DNA of 50,000 nucleotides from an uncultured Desulfobacteraceae bacterium (GTDB lineage Bacteria; Desulfobacterota; Desulfobacteria; Desulfobacterales; UBA5852). The stretch lies in assembly GCA_913060875.1 (NCBI GenBank), contig CAJXSL010000023.1:1-50000 (forward strand). The letters are read 5' to 3'. This document shows, piece after piece, positions 15,689 through 25,326 of the stretch. Within the stretch, counting starts at the first letter, position 1; the number at the start of each line of letters is the position of its first letter. The position numbers were made by a program, and so were the translations under genes. A model generated the notes under the pieces. It searched no databases. It saw nothing but the letters and a program-made list of their open reading frames with translations, and was not told where the DNA came from.

Positions 15689-17776
15689 CTACATGGCCAG
15701 CCGATTCAATTCCAACGTCAGCGGCCGCTCGTCTTCGCTCTGGCCGTCGAAGAGGATGGGCGCCGGTCGACGGTAGTGGTCTTCACCGGGGGCCGCCCCC
15801 AGCCACTCCTCCCGGCAGGCCTTGACGATCTGGAAGGCCACCGAGTTGATGTCCACGAGGCTTTTTTCCAGCACCAGGGAAAGCTTGCCCTTGCGCTCTT
15901 CCAGGTGCATCAGCGGTGCGATGGGGATGCCGATGGGCTCCCACTCGGCAAAATCCTTTTCCAGATTGCGGATGCCGGCCATCTGCCCGGTGGCGCCGTT
16001 GGCGATCAGGCTGAAGACGGTCAGCCCCAGGTTGTACGTGTAGTTGCAGTCAAACCGGGTGGGATTGCTGCCCCGGCCGTCGTAGCCGTAGAAGTGGGTC
16101 TGGGTCTTGAAATTGGGCACCGACTTCTGGAAGATCCTCGCCGCCGCCGGCGGGATGGCGTCGTCTTCGCCCAGCAGTCCGGCCTTCACCAGGGCCTGCC
16201 GGAGGGTTTTCAGGGAGATGATCGCCTCCTTGACCAGCAGGTAGTCGGCCGTCGGGTCCGCGAACAGGGCTTCGGCATAGTCTTCCGGATCGAGTCCGCC
16301 CTTGAGCATGGTCTTTTTGTAGTAGGCCCGCTCGATCCCCATTTTGTAAAGCCCCTTTTCCCTGAGGATCTTGAGGTAGTCCTGCACCAGGCCCATGAGC
16401 ACCTTGTCCGTCTCCACGAGCGAAAACTGGAAATTGCCGTGGCTGTCGCGTTCGGTTAGCAGCCCTTCCTGGAAAAAAACCGGGATGTCGTTGAACAGTT
16501 CATCGTCCCGGGCGCTCCAGATACCGGCCGCACTGTCGCCGGGGATGTCCTTGGACAGGCGCCGCAGGTATTCCAGTTTATCTTCCAGGCGCGGGTAGGC
16601 GGTGTGAAATCGCCGGTCGTGCTTGTCGTTGTAGTCGGCGATGATGGTGGAAAGCTTGATGATGAAGACCTGGATTTCGTTGATGAATTCCAGTACGCCC
16701 TCCGGAATCACCAGCACCCCGCAGTTTTTGCCCACCGCGGCCCGGCGCACGATCCCCCGGCAGATGACCCGGGAAAGATGGCGCAGGGTGATGCCGTAGG
16801 CCGTGAAATCCGTCTCGCCGAGGGCCGCCGAGGCGATGCGGCGCTCGTCCACAAAATCCGCCAGGTCCTCGCCGATCAGGGTCATGTTGGCATGGGTCTG
16901 GAGGGCCACCTCCAGGGCCAGGTGACTGGCCGAGCGGCCCATGACCTTGCAGATGTGCCAGTATTTGCGGTCCGAACTGCAGTCGTTGCAAAGGTTGGAG
17001 ATGTCCTGGGAAAACGCCCGGGCTGCCGAATGAAACCCGAAGGAGATGGCGCATAGCACCTTTCCGTCGGCATCCCGCACCTGCACGTCGCCGTCGATGG
17101 TTTTAGGCACGCCGATCACCTGGATGCCGTCGTCCATCATCTCCTGGGCCAGAAAAGCCGCGTTGGTGTTGGAGTCGTCCCCGCCCACCACCACCAGGGC
17201 GTCCAGCCCCAGGTCGCGGCAGGTCTGGCGCGAGAGGGCCATTTTCTCCGCAGTGTCGATCTTGGTCCGTCCGGTACGGATCATGGTAAACCCGCCCACG
17301 TTCCGGTATTGATCCACCAGGTCTTCCGTAATCTCGACATACTCGCTCTCGATAATGCCGTCCGGCCCCATCAGGAAACCGATCAGGCGGCTTTGCGGAT
17401 TGACCGCCTTGAGGGCGTCGAAAAGGCCCGCAATCACGTTGTGCCCCCCGGGGGCCGGCCCTCCGGAAAAAACGATCCCCACGGTGCGGGGGCGCTGGTA
17501 GGCCTGAAGTTCCGCGGCCGGCAGCTCGTCCCGGCCGATCACCACCTGGACCGGATTGTCGATGATGCGGGGCACCTGGCGTTTCGCCTCGGCATCGATT
17601 TCAAAACGGTAGCCGTCGACCTCCTCCAGAACAGTGAAGGGCTGGTCGAAAACCGGACAGCGCGGGGGACGAAAGGCCCGCCGCTGGACCAGTCCGGGAT
17701 TGATGCTGCTGATGGCGTTCTGGACTTCCGGCATTTGCATGAGTTCCTGCAGCTGCGGCTTGTCGCTCGGTGTCAT
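15689..17776 (-). CDS. pfp: Diphosphate--fructose-6-phosphate 1-phosphotransferase (PPi-PFK), long form
   Basis: A 695-residue phosphofructokinase-family protein. FSGGPAPGGHN (103-113) is the first phosphate loop. GGDD at 198-201 in place of GGDG, together with PKTIDGD at 224-230, marks the pyrophosphate-dependent type. GRSASHLALEVALQT follows as in other PFP proteins. The enzyme interconverts fructose 6-phosphate plus PPi and fructose 1,6-bisphosphate plus phosphate in the cytoplasm and can serve glycolysis or gluconeogenesis. It is about 140 residues longer than the usual 550-residue form. The extra length lies in the roughly 95-residue N-terminal lead and in the C-terminal third (after about 500). 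It is transcribed alone, towards the repeat field. Confidence 0.88.
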   Translation of the reverse strand: MTPSDKPQLQELMQMPEVQNAISSINPGLVQRRAFRPPRCPVFDQPFTVLEEVDGYRFEIDAEAKRQVPRIIDNPVQVVIGRDELPAAELQAYQRPRTVGIVFSGGPAPGGHNVIAGLFDALKAVNPQSRLIGFLMGPDGIIESEYVEITEDLVDQYRNVGGFTMIRTGRTKIDTAEKMALSRQTCRDLGLDALVVVGGDDSNTNAAFLAQEMMDDGIQVIGVPKTIDGDVQVRDADGKVLCAISFGFHSAARAFSQDISNLCNDCSSDRKYWHICKVMGRSASHLALEVALQTHANMTLIGEDLADFVDERRIASAALGETDFTAYGITLRHLSRVICRGIVRRAAVGKNCGVLVIPEGVLEFINEIQVFIIKLSTIIADYNDKHDRRFHTAYPRLEDKLEYLRRLSKDIPGDSAAGIWSARDDELFNDIPVFFQEGLLTERDSHGNFQFSLVETDKVLMGLVQDYLKILREKGLYKMGIERAYYKKTMLKGGLDPEDYAEALFADPTADYLLVKEAIISLKTLRQALVKAGLLGEDDAIPPAAARIFQKSVPNFKTQTHFYGYDGRGSNPTRFDCNYTYNLGLTVFSLIANGATGQMAGIRNLEKDFAEWEPIGIPIAPLMHLEERKGKLSLVLEKSLVDINSVAFQIVKACREEWLGAAPGEDHYRRPAPILFDGQSEDERPLTLELNRLAM

Positions 17777-18168
17777 GGGTCTCTCCCGGTGAATCGGTTT
17801 GTGCTTTCGCGATAAGCGGATTTGCGGGGTTCCCGGAAAGGGAACCGGGCTGGCAATATGCCAGTTTGCTTATCACAAGGGACATAAGGAATTCAACGGG
17901 TTTCCCCATTTCCCTTGACCAAACGGGAGACATGGCATATGTCAGATGAACCACCTGCGGGGATCAGTCCCCTGCGAACGATTCTGCCGGTGCGCCAGCG
18001 CCACCGGGCCACGGAATGAAATGCTAAGGCGGTGGAACCGCCAACGCCATGCGGGCAACCTCTTCCGGCGAACACCACCGGAGACGGGGAACCATATCCA
18101 GCGGCCTGTTCGGCCCTTTCCAACGGGGTCGCCGCTGACAAGAACCTTTCAACTCAAGGAGGAGAGGA
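17777..18168. other. Intergenic region between pfp and the amino-acid ABC operon
   Basis: 392 bases with no supportable gene. It must hold the divergent promoters of pfp (minus) and the ABC operon (plus). A perfect hairpin GGTTCCC / GGGAACC with loop GGAAA lies at 17828-17846 in the presumed pfp leader. TTGACC at 17918-17923 could be a -35, but no good -10 follows. AAGGAGGAGAGGA immediately before the binding-protein ATG (18154-18168) is an unusually strong ribosome site, fitting an abundant product. Confidence 0.45.
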
Positions 18169-18996
18169 ATGAAAAAGCGTTTTTGGTTGGGTCTTGTGGC
18201 AGCACTCGCGGTTTTTGCTCTGGTGACTCCCTTTGCCATGGCCGACGATATCGAGTTGGCCAAGAAATCGACCCTGGAAGAAATCGTCAAACGCGGTGAA
18301 TTGCGGGTCGGTTTCGAAGCCGGCTACCTGCCTTTTGAGATGGCGGACAAGAGCGGCAACTTCGTGGGCTTCGACATCGACATGGCCAAAGCCATGGCCG
18401 ATGCCATGGGCGTCAAGTTCGTGCCCGTCAACACCGCCTGGGACGGCATCATTCCGGCCCTCGTCACCAAGAAGTTCGACATCATCATGAGCGGCATGAC
18501 CGTCACCCAGCAGCGCAACCTCAAAATCAATTTCGCCGACCCCTACATCATCGTCGGCCAGACCATCCTGCTGGCCAAAAAGCACGCGGACACCGTCAAA
18601 TCCTATAAGGACCTGAACGATCCCAAGTTCGTGGTCACCTCCAAACTGGGCACCACGGGCGAGCAGGCCATCAAGCGCATGATCCCCAAAGCCACCTACA
18701 AATCCTTCGAGGTCGAAGCCGAAGCAGCCCTGGAAGTCCTCAGCGGCAAAGCCGACGCCACCGTCTACGACCTGCCCTTCTGCGCCACCTTCATGGCCCA
18801 GCAGGGTGCCGGCAAGCTGATCTTCCTCGACAAGCCGTTTACCTACGAGCCGCTGGCATGGGCCATCCGCAAGGGCGACCCGGATTTCATGAACTGGCTG
18901 AACAACTTCCTGCGCCAGATGAAAAACGACGGCCGTTACGACAAGATCTACGAAAAGTGGATCACCAGCACGGACTGGATCAAAGAGGTGCAGTAG
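18169..18996 (+). CDS. Amino-acid ABC transporter periplasmic binding protein
   Basis: A 275-residue type 3 solute-binding protein (the family that binds polar amino acids). The signal peptide is clear: MKKRFW, a hydrophobic core, then cleavage after FAMA (residue 25). The mature domain has the family opening GELRVGFEAGYLPFEMADKS, then GFDIDMAKAMADAMG, TAWDGIIPALVTKKFDIIMSGMT and the C-lobe SGKADATVYDLPF. No lipobox is present, so it is free in the periplasm. It leads a three-gene operon with permease and ATPase, separated from the permease by 172 bases that contain a strong hairpin. That arrangement usually keeps the binding protein in excess. The ligand cannot be read from the sequence. Confidence 0.92.
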   Translation: MKKRFWLGLVAALAVFALVTPFAMADDIELAKKSTLEEIVKRGELRVGFEAGYLPFEMADKSGNFVGFDIDMAKAMADAMGVKFVPVNTAWDGIIPALVTKKFDIIMSGMTVTQQRNLKINFADPYIIVGQTILLAKKHADTVKSYKDLNDPKFVVTSKLGTTGEQAIKRMIPKATYKSFEVEAEAALEVLSGKADATVYDLPFCATFMAQQGAGKLIFLDKPFTYEPLAWAIRKGDPDFMNWLNNFLRQMKNDGRYDKIYEKWITSTDWIKEVQ

Positions 18997-19068
18997 AAGC
19001 CGTCACAAGAAAGACTTTTCGCCCGATAGGTGAGATGTCTTCTATGCATTTGGTTAAACGCTGATCAA

Positions 19069-19102
19069 CCGCCGATCCGGCTAAGCCCGGCCGGATCGGC
19101 GG
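19069..19102 (+). other. Strong intercistronic hairpin between binding protein and permease
   Basis: CCGCCGATCCGG (19069-19080) and CCGGATCGGCGG (19091-19102) form a perfect 12-base GC-rich stem with a 10-base loop. No T-run follows, so it is unlikely to be a full terminator. Hairpins in this place often protect the upstream binding-protein message and lower expression of the downstream genes; that function is inferred. Confidence 0.7.
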
Positions 19103-19168
19103 CCACCTGGTGTACCAGGGGAAGCCGGCAACCATAACCCATTCACACCTTACATGATGGGGAGGCCA

Positions 19169-20182
19169 ATGGACTTAATGGCCAAGTTAGAGGAACTGCG
19201 TTACCGAAGCGCCTATTTCCTGTGGGTAGGCGTTTTTTTTATCGGTGTCTTCGCACTCATCGCCCTGCTCTACGGCGCCACCGCCAAGATCGATTACGTC
19301 TGGCACTGGTTCGATGTTCCCAAGTACATCGTCAACCAGGAGCGCATCGAGATCACGGCCGGCATGGGCGGCGAGGTGGCCGCCATCGAGGGCGAGGGCA
19401 AAGACGCCGTGGTCATCGTCAAAGACGGCGACGACAGCGAATCCTATCCCATGGCCGAAGCCGAGGAAATCTGGGTCAGCAAGGGGGACTTCATCACCCC
19501 CGGCAAGATTCTGGGGGTCTACCACAAGTGGCAGCCCGGCATTCTGCTCCAGGGCATGTGGCTGACCCTCAAAGTGAGCATGTACGCCATCGTCTTCGGC
19601 ATCCTGATCGGAATGCTGGGCGGCATCGCGCGCATCTCCAAGAACCCTGCGCTCAAATGGTCCGCCATCTGCTATGTCGAGCTCATCCGCGGCTCCCCCC
19701 TGCTGGTGCAGATTTTCATCTGGTATTTCGTGCTGGCCACCCTGTTCAACCGCCTGCTCATGGTCTACGGTTTCAGCGAAATCGACGCACTGTATTACGG
19801 CGTGGCCGCCCTGGCCTGCTTCACGGGGGCCTACGTCACCGAAATCGTGCGGGCCGGCATCCAGAGCATCCACCGGGGTCAGACCGAAGCGGCCCGCTCC
19901 CTGGGCATGACCGGCCCCCAGGCCATGTACTACATTATCCTGCCCCAGGCCATGCGCCGCATCCTGCCGCCCCTGGCGGGCCAGTTTATCAGCCTGATCA
20001 AGGACTCGTCGCTGCTCGGCATGATTGCCATCCGCGAACTGACCAAGGCCACCCGCGAGGCGATCACAATCAGTCTGTCCCCCTATGAATTTTGGTTTGT
20101 ATGCGCTATCCTGTACTTAATCCTGACATTTACGCTGTCGATGGCCGTACAATATATGGAAAGGAAGATGGCAATCCAGTGA
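19169..20182 (+). CDS. Amino-acid ABC transporter permease with large periplasmic insert
   Basis: A 337-residue permease of the HisM/GlnP type. The C-terminal 215 residues are the usual domain: ISQ-type start [16 protein letters not shown], the [14 protein letters not shown] motif, and the ATPase-contact loop [24 protein letters not shown]. In front lie an extra membrane helix (residues about 15-37) and some 85 residues of polar, beta-rich sequence ([20 protein letters not shown] and onward), probably outside the membrane. Usual permeases of this family have 220-250 residues, so the insert is unusual. The start is the ATG at 19169, because GGGGAGG lies three bases before it; an earlier in-frame ATG would place that site inside the gene. 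As the only permease in the operon it should work as a homodimer. Confidence 0.88.
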   Translation: MDLMAKLEELRYRSAYFLWVGVFFIGVFALIALLYGATAKIDYVWHWFDVPKYIVNQERIEITAGMGGEVAAIEGEGKDAVVIVKDGDDSESYPMAEAEEIWVSKGDFITPGKILGVYHKWQPGILLQGMWLTLKVSMYAIVFGILIGMLGGIARISKNPALKWSAICYVELIRGSPLLVQIFIWYFVLATLFNRLLMVYGFSEIDALYYGVAALACFTGAYVTEIVRAGIQSIHRGQTEAARSLGMTGPQAMYYIILPQAMRRILPPLAGQFISLIKDSSLLGMIAIRELTKATREAITISLSPYEFWFVCAILYLILTFTLSMAVQYMERKMAIQ

Positions 20183-20910
20183 TCGAAGTCACCGATATTC
20201 ACAAAACATTTTTTGTCCCCCACAAGGTCAAGGCCCTCGTGGGCGTGTCGACCAAGGTTGCCGCCGGTGAAGTGGTGGTGGTGATCGGCCCCTCCGGATC
20301 GGGCAAGAGCACTTTTTTACGCTGCCTCAATCATCTCGAAGCGGCCGATTCGGGCCACATCCTGATCGACGGCATCGATATCCTGGACCGCAAGACCAAC
20401 ATCAACAAGGTGCGCGCGGAAGTGGGCATGGTGTTCCAGTCCTTCAACCTCTTTCCCCACAAAACCGTTCTGGAAAACGTTACCCTGGCCCAGAAAGTGG
20501 TGCGCAAACGGGGAAAATCCGAAGCCCACGACAAGGCCATGGGCCTCCTGCAAAAAGTCGGGATTCAGGACAAGGCCAATGCCTATCCGGACAACCTGTC
20601 GGGCGGGCAGCAGCAGCGCGTGGCCATTGCCCGGGCCCTGGCCATGGACCCCAAGGTGATGCTTTTTGACGAGCCCACTTCAGCCCTGGATCCCGAAATG
20701 ATCGGCGAGGTGCTGGATGTCATGAAGGCCCTGGCGCGGGAAGGCATGACCATGGTGGTTGTCACCCACGAAATGGGCTTTGCCCGCGAGGTGGCCGACC
20801 GGGTCATTTTCATGGACGAGGGCGCCATCGTGGAAGTGGGCACGCCGGAGCATTTTTTCCAGAACCCCACCCATGACCGCACCAAGCTGTTCCTGAGCCA
20901 AATTTTGTAA
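20179..20910 (+). CDS. Polar amino-acid ABC transporter ATP-binding protein
   Basis: A 243-residue ATPase of the GlnQ/HisP type. Walker A is GPSGSGKS, the Q-loop [10 protein letters not shown], the signature LSGGQQQR and Walker [14 protein letters not shown], with the switch THEMGFA. I chose the GTG at 20179, whose first bases overlap the permease stop as GTGA. This gives the normal family length and start [11 protein letters not shown]. The frame stays open upstream to an ATG at 20092, which would overlap the permease by 91 bases and is less likely. It powers uptake with the adjacent permease and binding protein on the cytoplasmic face of the membrane. Confidence 0.93.
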   Translation: MIEVTDIHKTFFVPHKVKALVGVSTKVAAGEVVVVIGPSGSGKSTFLRCLNHLEAADSGHILIDGIDILDRKTNINKVRAEVGMVFQSFNLFPHKTVLENVTLAQKVVRKRGKSEAHDKAMGLLQKVGIQDKANAYPDNLSGGQQQRVAIARALAMDPKVMLFDEPTSALDPEMIGEVLDVMKALAREGMTMVVVTHEMGFAREVADRVIFMDEGAIVEVGTPEHFFQNPTHDRTKLFLSQIL

Positions 20911-20934
20911 CGATATCATACGCTTGATTTCCTT

Positions 20935-20974
20935 GGGACGATCTCTTTGCCGCGACCCAGTGGCAGATCGTCCC
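20935..20974 (+). terminator. Hairpin ending the amino-acid ABC operon
   Basis: GGGACGATCT (20935-20944) and AGATCGTCCC (20965-20974) form a perfect 10-base stem 24 bases after the ATPase stop. GCC...GGC inside the loop can extend it. TCATTATT follows rather than a solid T-run, so termination may be partial. Confidence 0.6.
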
Positions 20975-21388
20975 TCATTATTGCCACTATGATCCGACAA
21001 GACCTCTTCTCCGTCGTATCCCCTCCATTGCAACGAAATCAGGCCAACCTTCATTATGATCCGTCTCATACTGGGACTTCGACAAATTAATAACCTTGGA
21101 GCCCCGGCCTATAGCACCAGATATTGTGCACCATTTCCACCTATTATACCCTCCATTGTGTTTTTCCTTTACACACCCCTTGAATTTTGATAGATCTTGC
21201 ACGATCGGTCGGGATGGTGGTCGAACCGCTTTGAAACGCTAGTAGCGGGCACCGTTGCCACACGATATTGTCCCGGTTCAGTCGCCCTTTCCTGCACGGT
21301 TCTGTTGCCTTACCTTCCCACACGAGCCAGACCGAGACGGAACCCTGCCGCAGGGATATGCGGTCAATATTCAGGAGACAGTGGTAGG
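20975..21388. other. Intergenic region before smc
   Basis: About 410 bases, AT-richer than the surroundings in its first half. Two near-identical direct repeats occur, TATCCCCTCCATTG (21017-21030) and TATACCCTCCATTG (21145-21158), and TATGATCCG occurs twice (near 20988 and 21056). A minus-strand open frame (20987-21202) has a GTG start, no ribosome site and no family resemblance. It could be decayed coding DNA. AGGAGA about ten bases before the smc ATG is the likely ribosome site. No firm promoter is visible. Confidence 0.4.
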
Positions 21389-24300
21389 ATGAAACTCAAA
21401 AAACTTGAAATTTTGGGATTCAAATCATTCTTAGATAAAGCCGCCATTCATTTTCCGCCCGGCATTTCCGCTGTGGTGGGGCCTAACGGATGCGGCAAGA
21501 GCAACATCATCGACGCCTTGCGCTGGGTCATGGGAGAACAAAGTGTCAAGACCCTGCGGGGTAAATCCATGGAAGACATCATTTTTGCCGGCGCCAGTGG
21601 CAAACCACCCCTCAACATGGCCGAAGTCGCCCTGACTCTGGTCAACGACAACGGCAGTGTGCCCGCCGAGCTACGGGATTATTCCGAGATCATGATCACC
21701 CGTCGCCTCTATCGCTCGGGGGAAAGCGCCTATCTCCTCAACAAACGTCCCTGCCGCCTCAAGGACATTCACAACCTGTTCCTGGGCAGCGGTTTGGGCG
21801 CCAAATCCTTTGCCGTGATCCAGCAGGGCAATATCGGCGCCATTACCGACGCCGGCCCGGACGAACGCCGCCATTTTATCGAAGAAGCCGCCGGTGTCAC
21901 CCGCTTCAAGCAGCGCCGCATCGAAACCCGACGCAAGATCGAGTCCACCCGCCGGAACCTCTACCGGGTCACGGACATCGTGGGCGAAATCAAACGTCAG
22001 ATGGCCAGCCTCAAACGCCAGGCCCGCAAGGCCGAACTCTACAAGACCTACCAGGAACGCAGCCGGACGTTCGACATCTTCATCGGCCTGCACTATTTCG
22101 ATGCCTACTCGCAGCAGCTGCAGGAAACCGCCGCCCGCCTGCAGGAAATGAAAGATGCCGACCTGAGCCATGTTTCCGAAATCAAAAAGCTGGATGCCGC
22201 CGTGGAGGACATCAAACTGCAGCGCTGGGAGAAAAACCAGGAAATCGCCAAGCAGAAATCACGCCAGCACGAACTTCAGCGCCTTCAGGATAAAACCGAA
22301 AACGATCTGCAGCATACCCGGGGCGACATCCAGCGTCTGGACGAAGAAATCGTGGCGCTGGAAAAGGCCTGCGAAGACCTGGAAGCCAAAAACGCCCGCA
22401 TGGTGTCGGAGATCGCCGAATCGGAAACCCAGCAGCGGGAGCTGGAACAGTCCGTTCAGTCGGTTCGCGGGGAAATCGATGCGGAACGCAGGGGCTCCCG
22501 GGACATTGCCGCCCAAATGGAGACCACCAAGGCCACGCTGGAAACCCATCGCAGCCGCCTGACGGATCTCATCGGACAGGAGGCCCGCTACCGCAACATT
22601 CACCAGACCGCCCAGAACAACCGCGAGAGTCTCCAGCGACGGCTGAAGAAAACAGATGAAGAAGCCGCCCTGGCCGCCCGCGCCCTGACCAACGCCCGCA
22701 GCGCCGAAACCCGCACCCAGGGCCAGCTGGCCGAAAAGCAGGAAACCCTCAAGGTGCTCGAGCGCCAGATCGGCGATATCAGCGCCCGACTCGAAGACAG
22801 GGGCCGCAAGCTGGCCGATCAGATCAAGAAGGGCAACGCCCTGGACCTGGAGCGCAACCAGCACCGGTCGCGCCACGCGACCCTGAAAAAAATGGAAGAT
22901 AACTACGAGTGGTACCGCGACGGTGTCAAGGCGATCATGCAGCGTCTTTCGCCGGAAGAACGCGCCCAAAGGGGCATCCGCGGATTGATTGCCGATATCA
23001 TTGCTCCGGAGCCCGGCTATGAAATTGCTGTGGAAGCGGCCCTGGGGGAATCCCTGCAGTATGTGCTGGTGAATGCTCAGCAGGACGCCCACCAGGCCAT
23101 CGGTTACCTGCAAGAGCAGTCCTCGGGGCGCAGCGGCTTTGTTCCGGTGGATACCTTTCGCGCCCTGGCCAAATCACCGACCGAACTGCCGCCGCCGGAA
23201 CACTGCCTGCTCAACCATGTCCAGGTGAGCGGCGGCTACCAGCCTGTAGCCGAGGCCCTTTTCCGCCACGTCGCTGTTACGGATGACCTGCAGCAGGCCA
23301 CGGCGCGCTTCAACCGCAACGGTGTTTTCCAGACCATCGTCACCCGCACGGGTGAAATCGTGACCAGCCAGGGTGCCTTGGTGGGCGGCGGAGGTGATGC
23401 CACTGCCGGTATTCTGGCCCAGAAGCAGGAAATCCGGGAACTCGAAGCCCAAATCCAGGCCCTGGATCGGCAGATCGCCGGTTCGCGGGAGGTCCGGTCC
23501 GCCCTGGAATCCGAGGTGCGCACATTGGAAACCGACCTTCAAGTGCTGCTGACCGAAAAACACCAGACCGTGCAGGAGGAAATCGAGGCCCAGAAACGAT
23601 GTTACCGGGCCGCGGAAGACTTGAAAGCCGCCCAGCGGCATCACGAAATCGTCCAACTCGAGCAGGACCGCTTACAGGGCGAGGAGAGTGACATCGGGGA
23701 AGAAATCGAACGGTACCACAAGGTGCTGGCGGAGATTGCCGCCGATATCGAACAAACCCAAAACAATGTCGCCGCTGCAACCACGGAGCTGGAGACTATC
23801 GCGGGCCGAATGGAGGCGTTTCAACAGAAGGAAATGGACATCAAGCTTCGCCTGACTGCCCTGCAGGCCCGGATGGAAAACAATGCCAACAGCCTTCGTC
23901 GGCTCAAGGAGTTCCAAGCCGACGGCATCCAGCGTTTTACAAACTTGAACCACGAGATTCAAACCAAGCGGGAGAGGAGCCAGGAGGCCCGGCGCCAAAT
24001 CCTGAAATTCGAGGAAAACCTGGCCCTGCGCTACAATGAACTGGACCAGTTGACCCAGGCCCTCGTCGCCAACGAGGAGGTCTACCAGGCCATCGATCGT
24101 CAGCTCCAGGACAGCGACAAGACCATCGCCCAGTTGCAGTCCCAACGCGAGCAAAACAATGAAAAGCTACGGCTGCTGGAAGTGGACGTTTCCCAGCGGC
24201 GCATGAAACGGGAGCATATTGTCTCCCGGCTCAACGAGCGCTACCATGGCGATATCGATACCTTCCGGATCGAATTGCAGGCCAAACTCAACGAGGAGTT

Positions 24301-24967
24301 CAACCCCACCATCGAAGAGGCGGAGGGGGAACTCGAGCGCTGCCGCCAAAAATTGGCCCAGATTCATGACGTCAACATGGGGGCCATCAAGGAATACGAA
24401 CAGTACAAGGCCCGCTATGATTTTCTTATCGAGCAGCAGGAAGACCTGAACCAGGCCATCGAAGACCTTCAAACCGTCATTCGCAAAATCAACAAGTTCA
24501 CCCAGGAAAAATTCCTGACCACCCTGGAGAAGGTCAACGAAAAGCTGGGCGAAGTCTTCCCGCAGCTCTTCGAGGGGGGCACCGCCAAACTCATCCTGGC
24601 CAACCCCAGCGAACCGCTTGAGTCGGGTGTGGAATTCATGGTGCATCCTCCGGGCAAGAAGCTGACCCGCATGAGCCTGCTTTCCGGTGGGGAAAAGGCC
24701 TTGTCGGCGATCTCCTTCATCTTCGCGATCTTTCTGATCAAGCCCACGGCCTTTTGCCTGTTGGACGAAATCGACGCCCCTCTGGACGAAGCCAATGTCT
24801 ATCGTTTCAACGAACTGCTCAAAATCATTGGCCAGAAATCCCAGATCATCATGATCACCCACAACAAAAATAGTATGGAATTTGCCGATACCCTATTCGG
24901 CATCACCATGGAAAAGAAAGGGATTTCCAAAGTCGTATCGGTCAATTTGGAAAAAGAAGCGGCCTAG
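21389..24967 (+). CDS. smc: Chromosome segregation protein SMC
   Basis: A 1192-residue SMC protein, the normal length. The N-terminal ATPase half starts MKLKKLEILGFKSFLDK with Walker A GPNGCGKSN (33-41). A long coiled coil runs to the hinge at about 529-670 (RGLIADIIAPEPGYEIAVEA and GGGGDAT), then the returning coil. The C-terminal half has the signature LSGGEKALSA near 1099 and Walker B CLLDEIDAPLD. SMC dimers with ScpA/ScpB load on the chromosome and align its arms. The start is taken at 21389 because the frame upstream (open to 21197) has no SMC homology. ftsY follows 359 bases later; smc-ftsY neighbourhood is known from other phyla. scpA and scpB are not in the window. Confidence 0.95.
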   Translation: MKLKKLEILGFKSFLDKAAIHFPPGISAVVGPNGCGKSNIIDALRWVMGEQSVKTLRGKSMEDIIFAGASGKPPLNMAEVALTLVNDNGSVPAELRDYSEIMITRRLYRSGESAYLLNKRPCRLKDIHNLFLGSGLGAKSFAVIQQGNIGAITDAGPDERRHFIEEAAGVTRFKQRRIETRRKIESTRRNLYRVTDIVGEIKRQMASLKRQARKAELYKTYQERSRTFDIFIGLHYFDAYSQQLQETAARLQEMKDADLSHVSEIKKLDAAVEDIKLQRWEKNQEIAKQKSRQHELQRLQDKTENDLQHTRGDIQRLDEEIVALEKACEDLEAKNARMVSEIAESETQQRELEQSVQSVRGEIDAERRGSRDIAAQMETTKATLETHRSRLTDLIGQEARYRNIHQTAQNNRESLQRRLKKTDEEAALAARALTNARSAETRTQGQLAEKQETLKVLERQIGDISARLEDRGRKLADQIKKGNALDLERNQHRSRHATLKKMEDNYEWYRDGVKAIMQRLSPEERAQRGIRGLIADIIAPEPGYEIAVEAALGESLQYVLVNAQQDAHQAIGYLQEQSSGRSGFVPVDTFRALAKSPTELPPPEHCLLNHVQVSGGYQPVAEALFRHVAVTDDLQQATARFNRNGVFQTIVTRTGEIVTSQGALVGGGGDATAGILAQKQEIRELEAQIQALDRQIAGSREVRSALESEVRTLETDLQVLLTEKHQTVQEEIEAQKRCYRAAEDLKAAQRHHEIVQLEQDRLQGEESDIGEEIERYHKVLAEIAADIEQTQNNVAAATTELETIAGRMEAFQQKEMDIKLRLTALQARMENNANSLRRLKEFQADGIQRFTNLNHEIQTKRERSQEARRQILKFEENLALRYNELDQLTQALVANEEVYQAIDRQLQDSDKTIAQLQSQREQNNEKLRLLEVDVSQRRMKREHIVSRLNERYHGDIDTFRIELQAKLNEEFNPTIEEAEGELERCRQKLAQIHDVNMGAIKEYEQYKARYDFLIEQQEDLNQAIEDLQTVIRKINKFTQEKFLTTLEKVNEKLGEVFPQLFEGGTAKLILANPSEPLESGVEFMVHPPGKKLTRMSLLSGGEKALSAISFIFAIFLIKPTAFCLLDEIDAPLDEANVYRFNELLKIIGQKSQIIMITHNKNSMEFADTLFGITMEKKGISKVVSVNLEKEAA

Positions 24968-25326
24968 CATCAGCGCAATACGGCAGCTGATGAGCTGTTG
25001 AGTTGGTAAGCGCTTAAGCATGTAGCAAAACCAAAACACAAAGAGCCGTTGCTAAGCTGTTAAAATTTTGAGAAAAATCAATAGAAAAAGATTGAATTCA
25101 TTTCGGAATTCATATTAGCGTTTCGAAATTGCGCAACAGCATATGAGCTTAACAGCTCACCCGCTGGCGGCCAAAGCGCCGCCCTTGCAATTTTCCCCGA
25201 ATCATTTTAAAAAAATCCACCCAATGGCGCGGGGTGCGCCCCATTAAGCGCAACGAATGTCTAACACTTGACCAAAATATCTGCGCACAGGCGCGCTGCC
25301 CATAGCATGACAGGAGATACCGAACC
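24968..25326. other. Intergenic region between smc and ftsY with AGCTGTTAA-type inverted words
   Basis: No gene. TGAGCTGTTGAG (24991-25002) and AAGCTGTTAA (25055-25064) both pair with CTTAACAGCTCA near 25148-25159, so alternative hairpins are possible. GAATTCATTTCGGAATTC gives a direct GAATTC pair near 25094-25111, and TAAGCGCTTA (25007-25016) is a perfect palindrome. The centre is AT-rich and may hold the ftsY promoter, but I cannot assign boxes. AGGAG lies about ten bases before the ftsY ATG. Confidence 0.4.

Noticed and set aside
20987-21202. 71-codon minus-strand frame before smc
   Set aside because: GTG start without ribosome site and an odd composition. Perhaps decayed coding DNA, but not supportable as a gene.
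21200-21388. Possible small structured RNA (SRP-like) just before smc
   Set aside because: Some short stems are present but the conserved SRP core (GGAAGCAGC-type loop) is missing.
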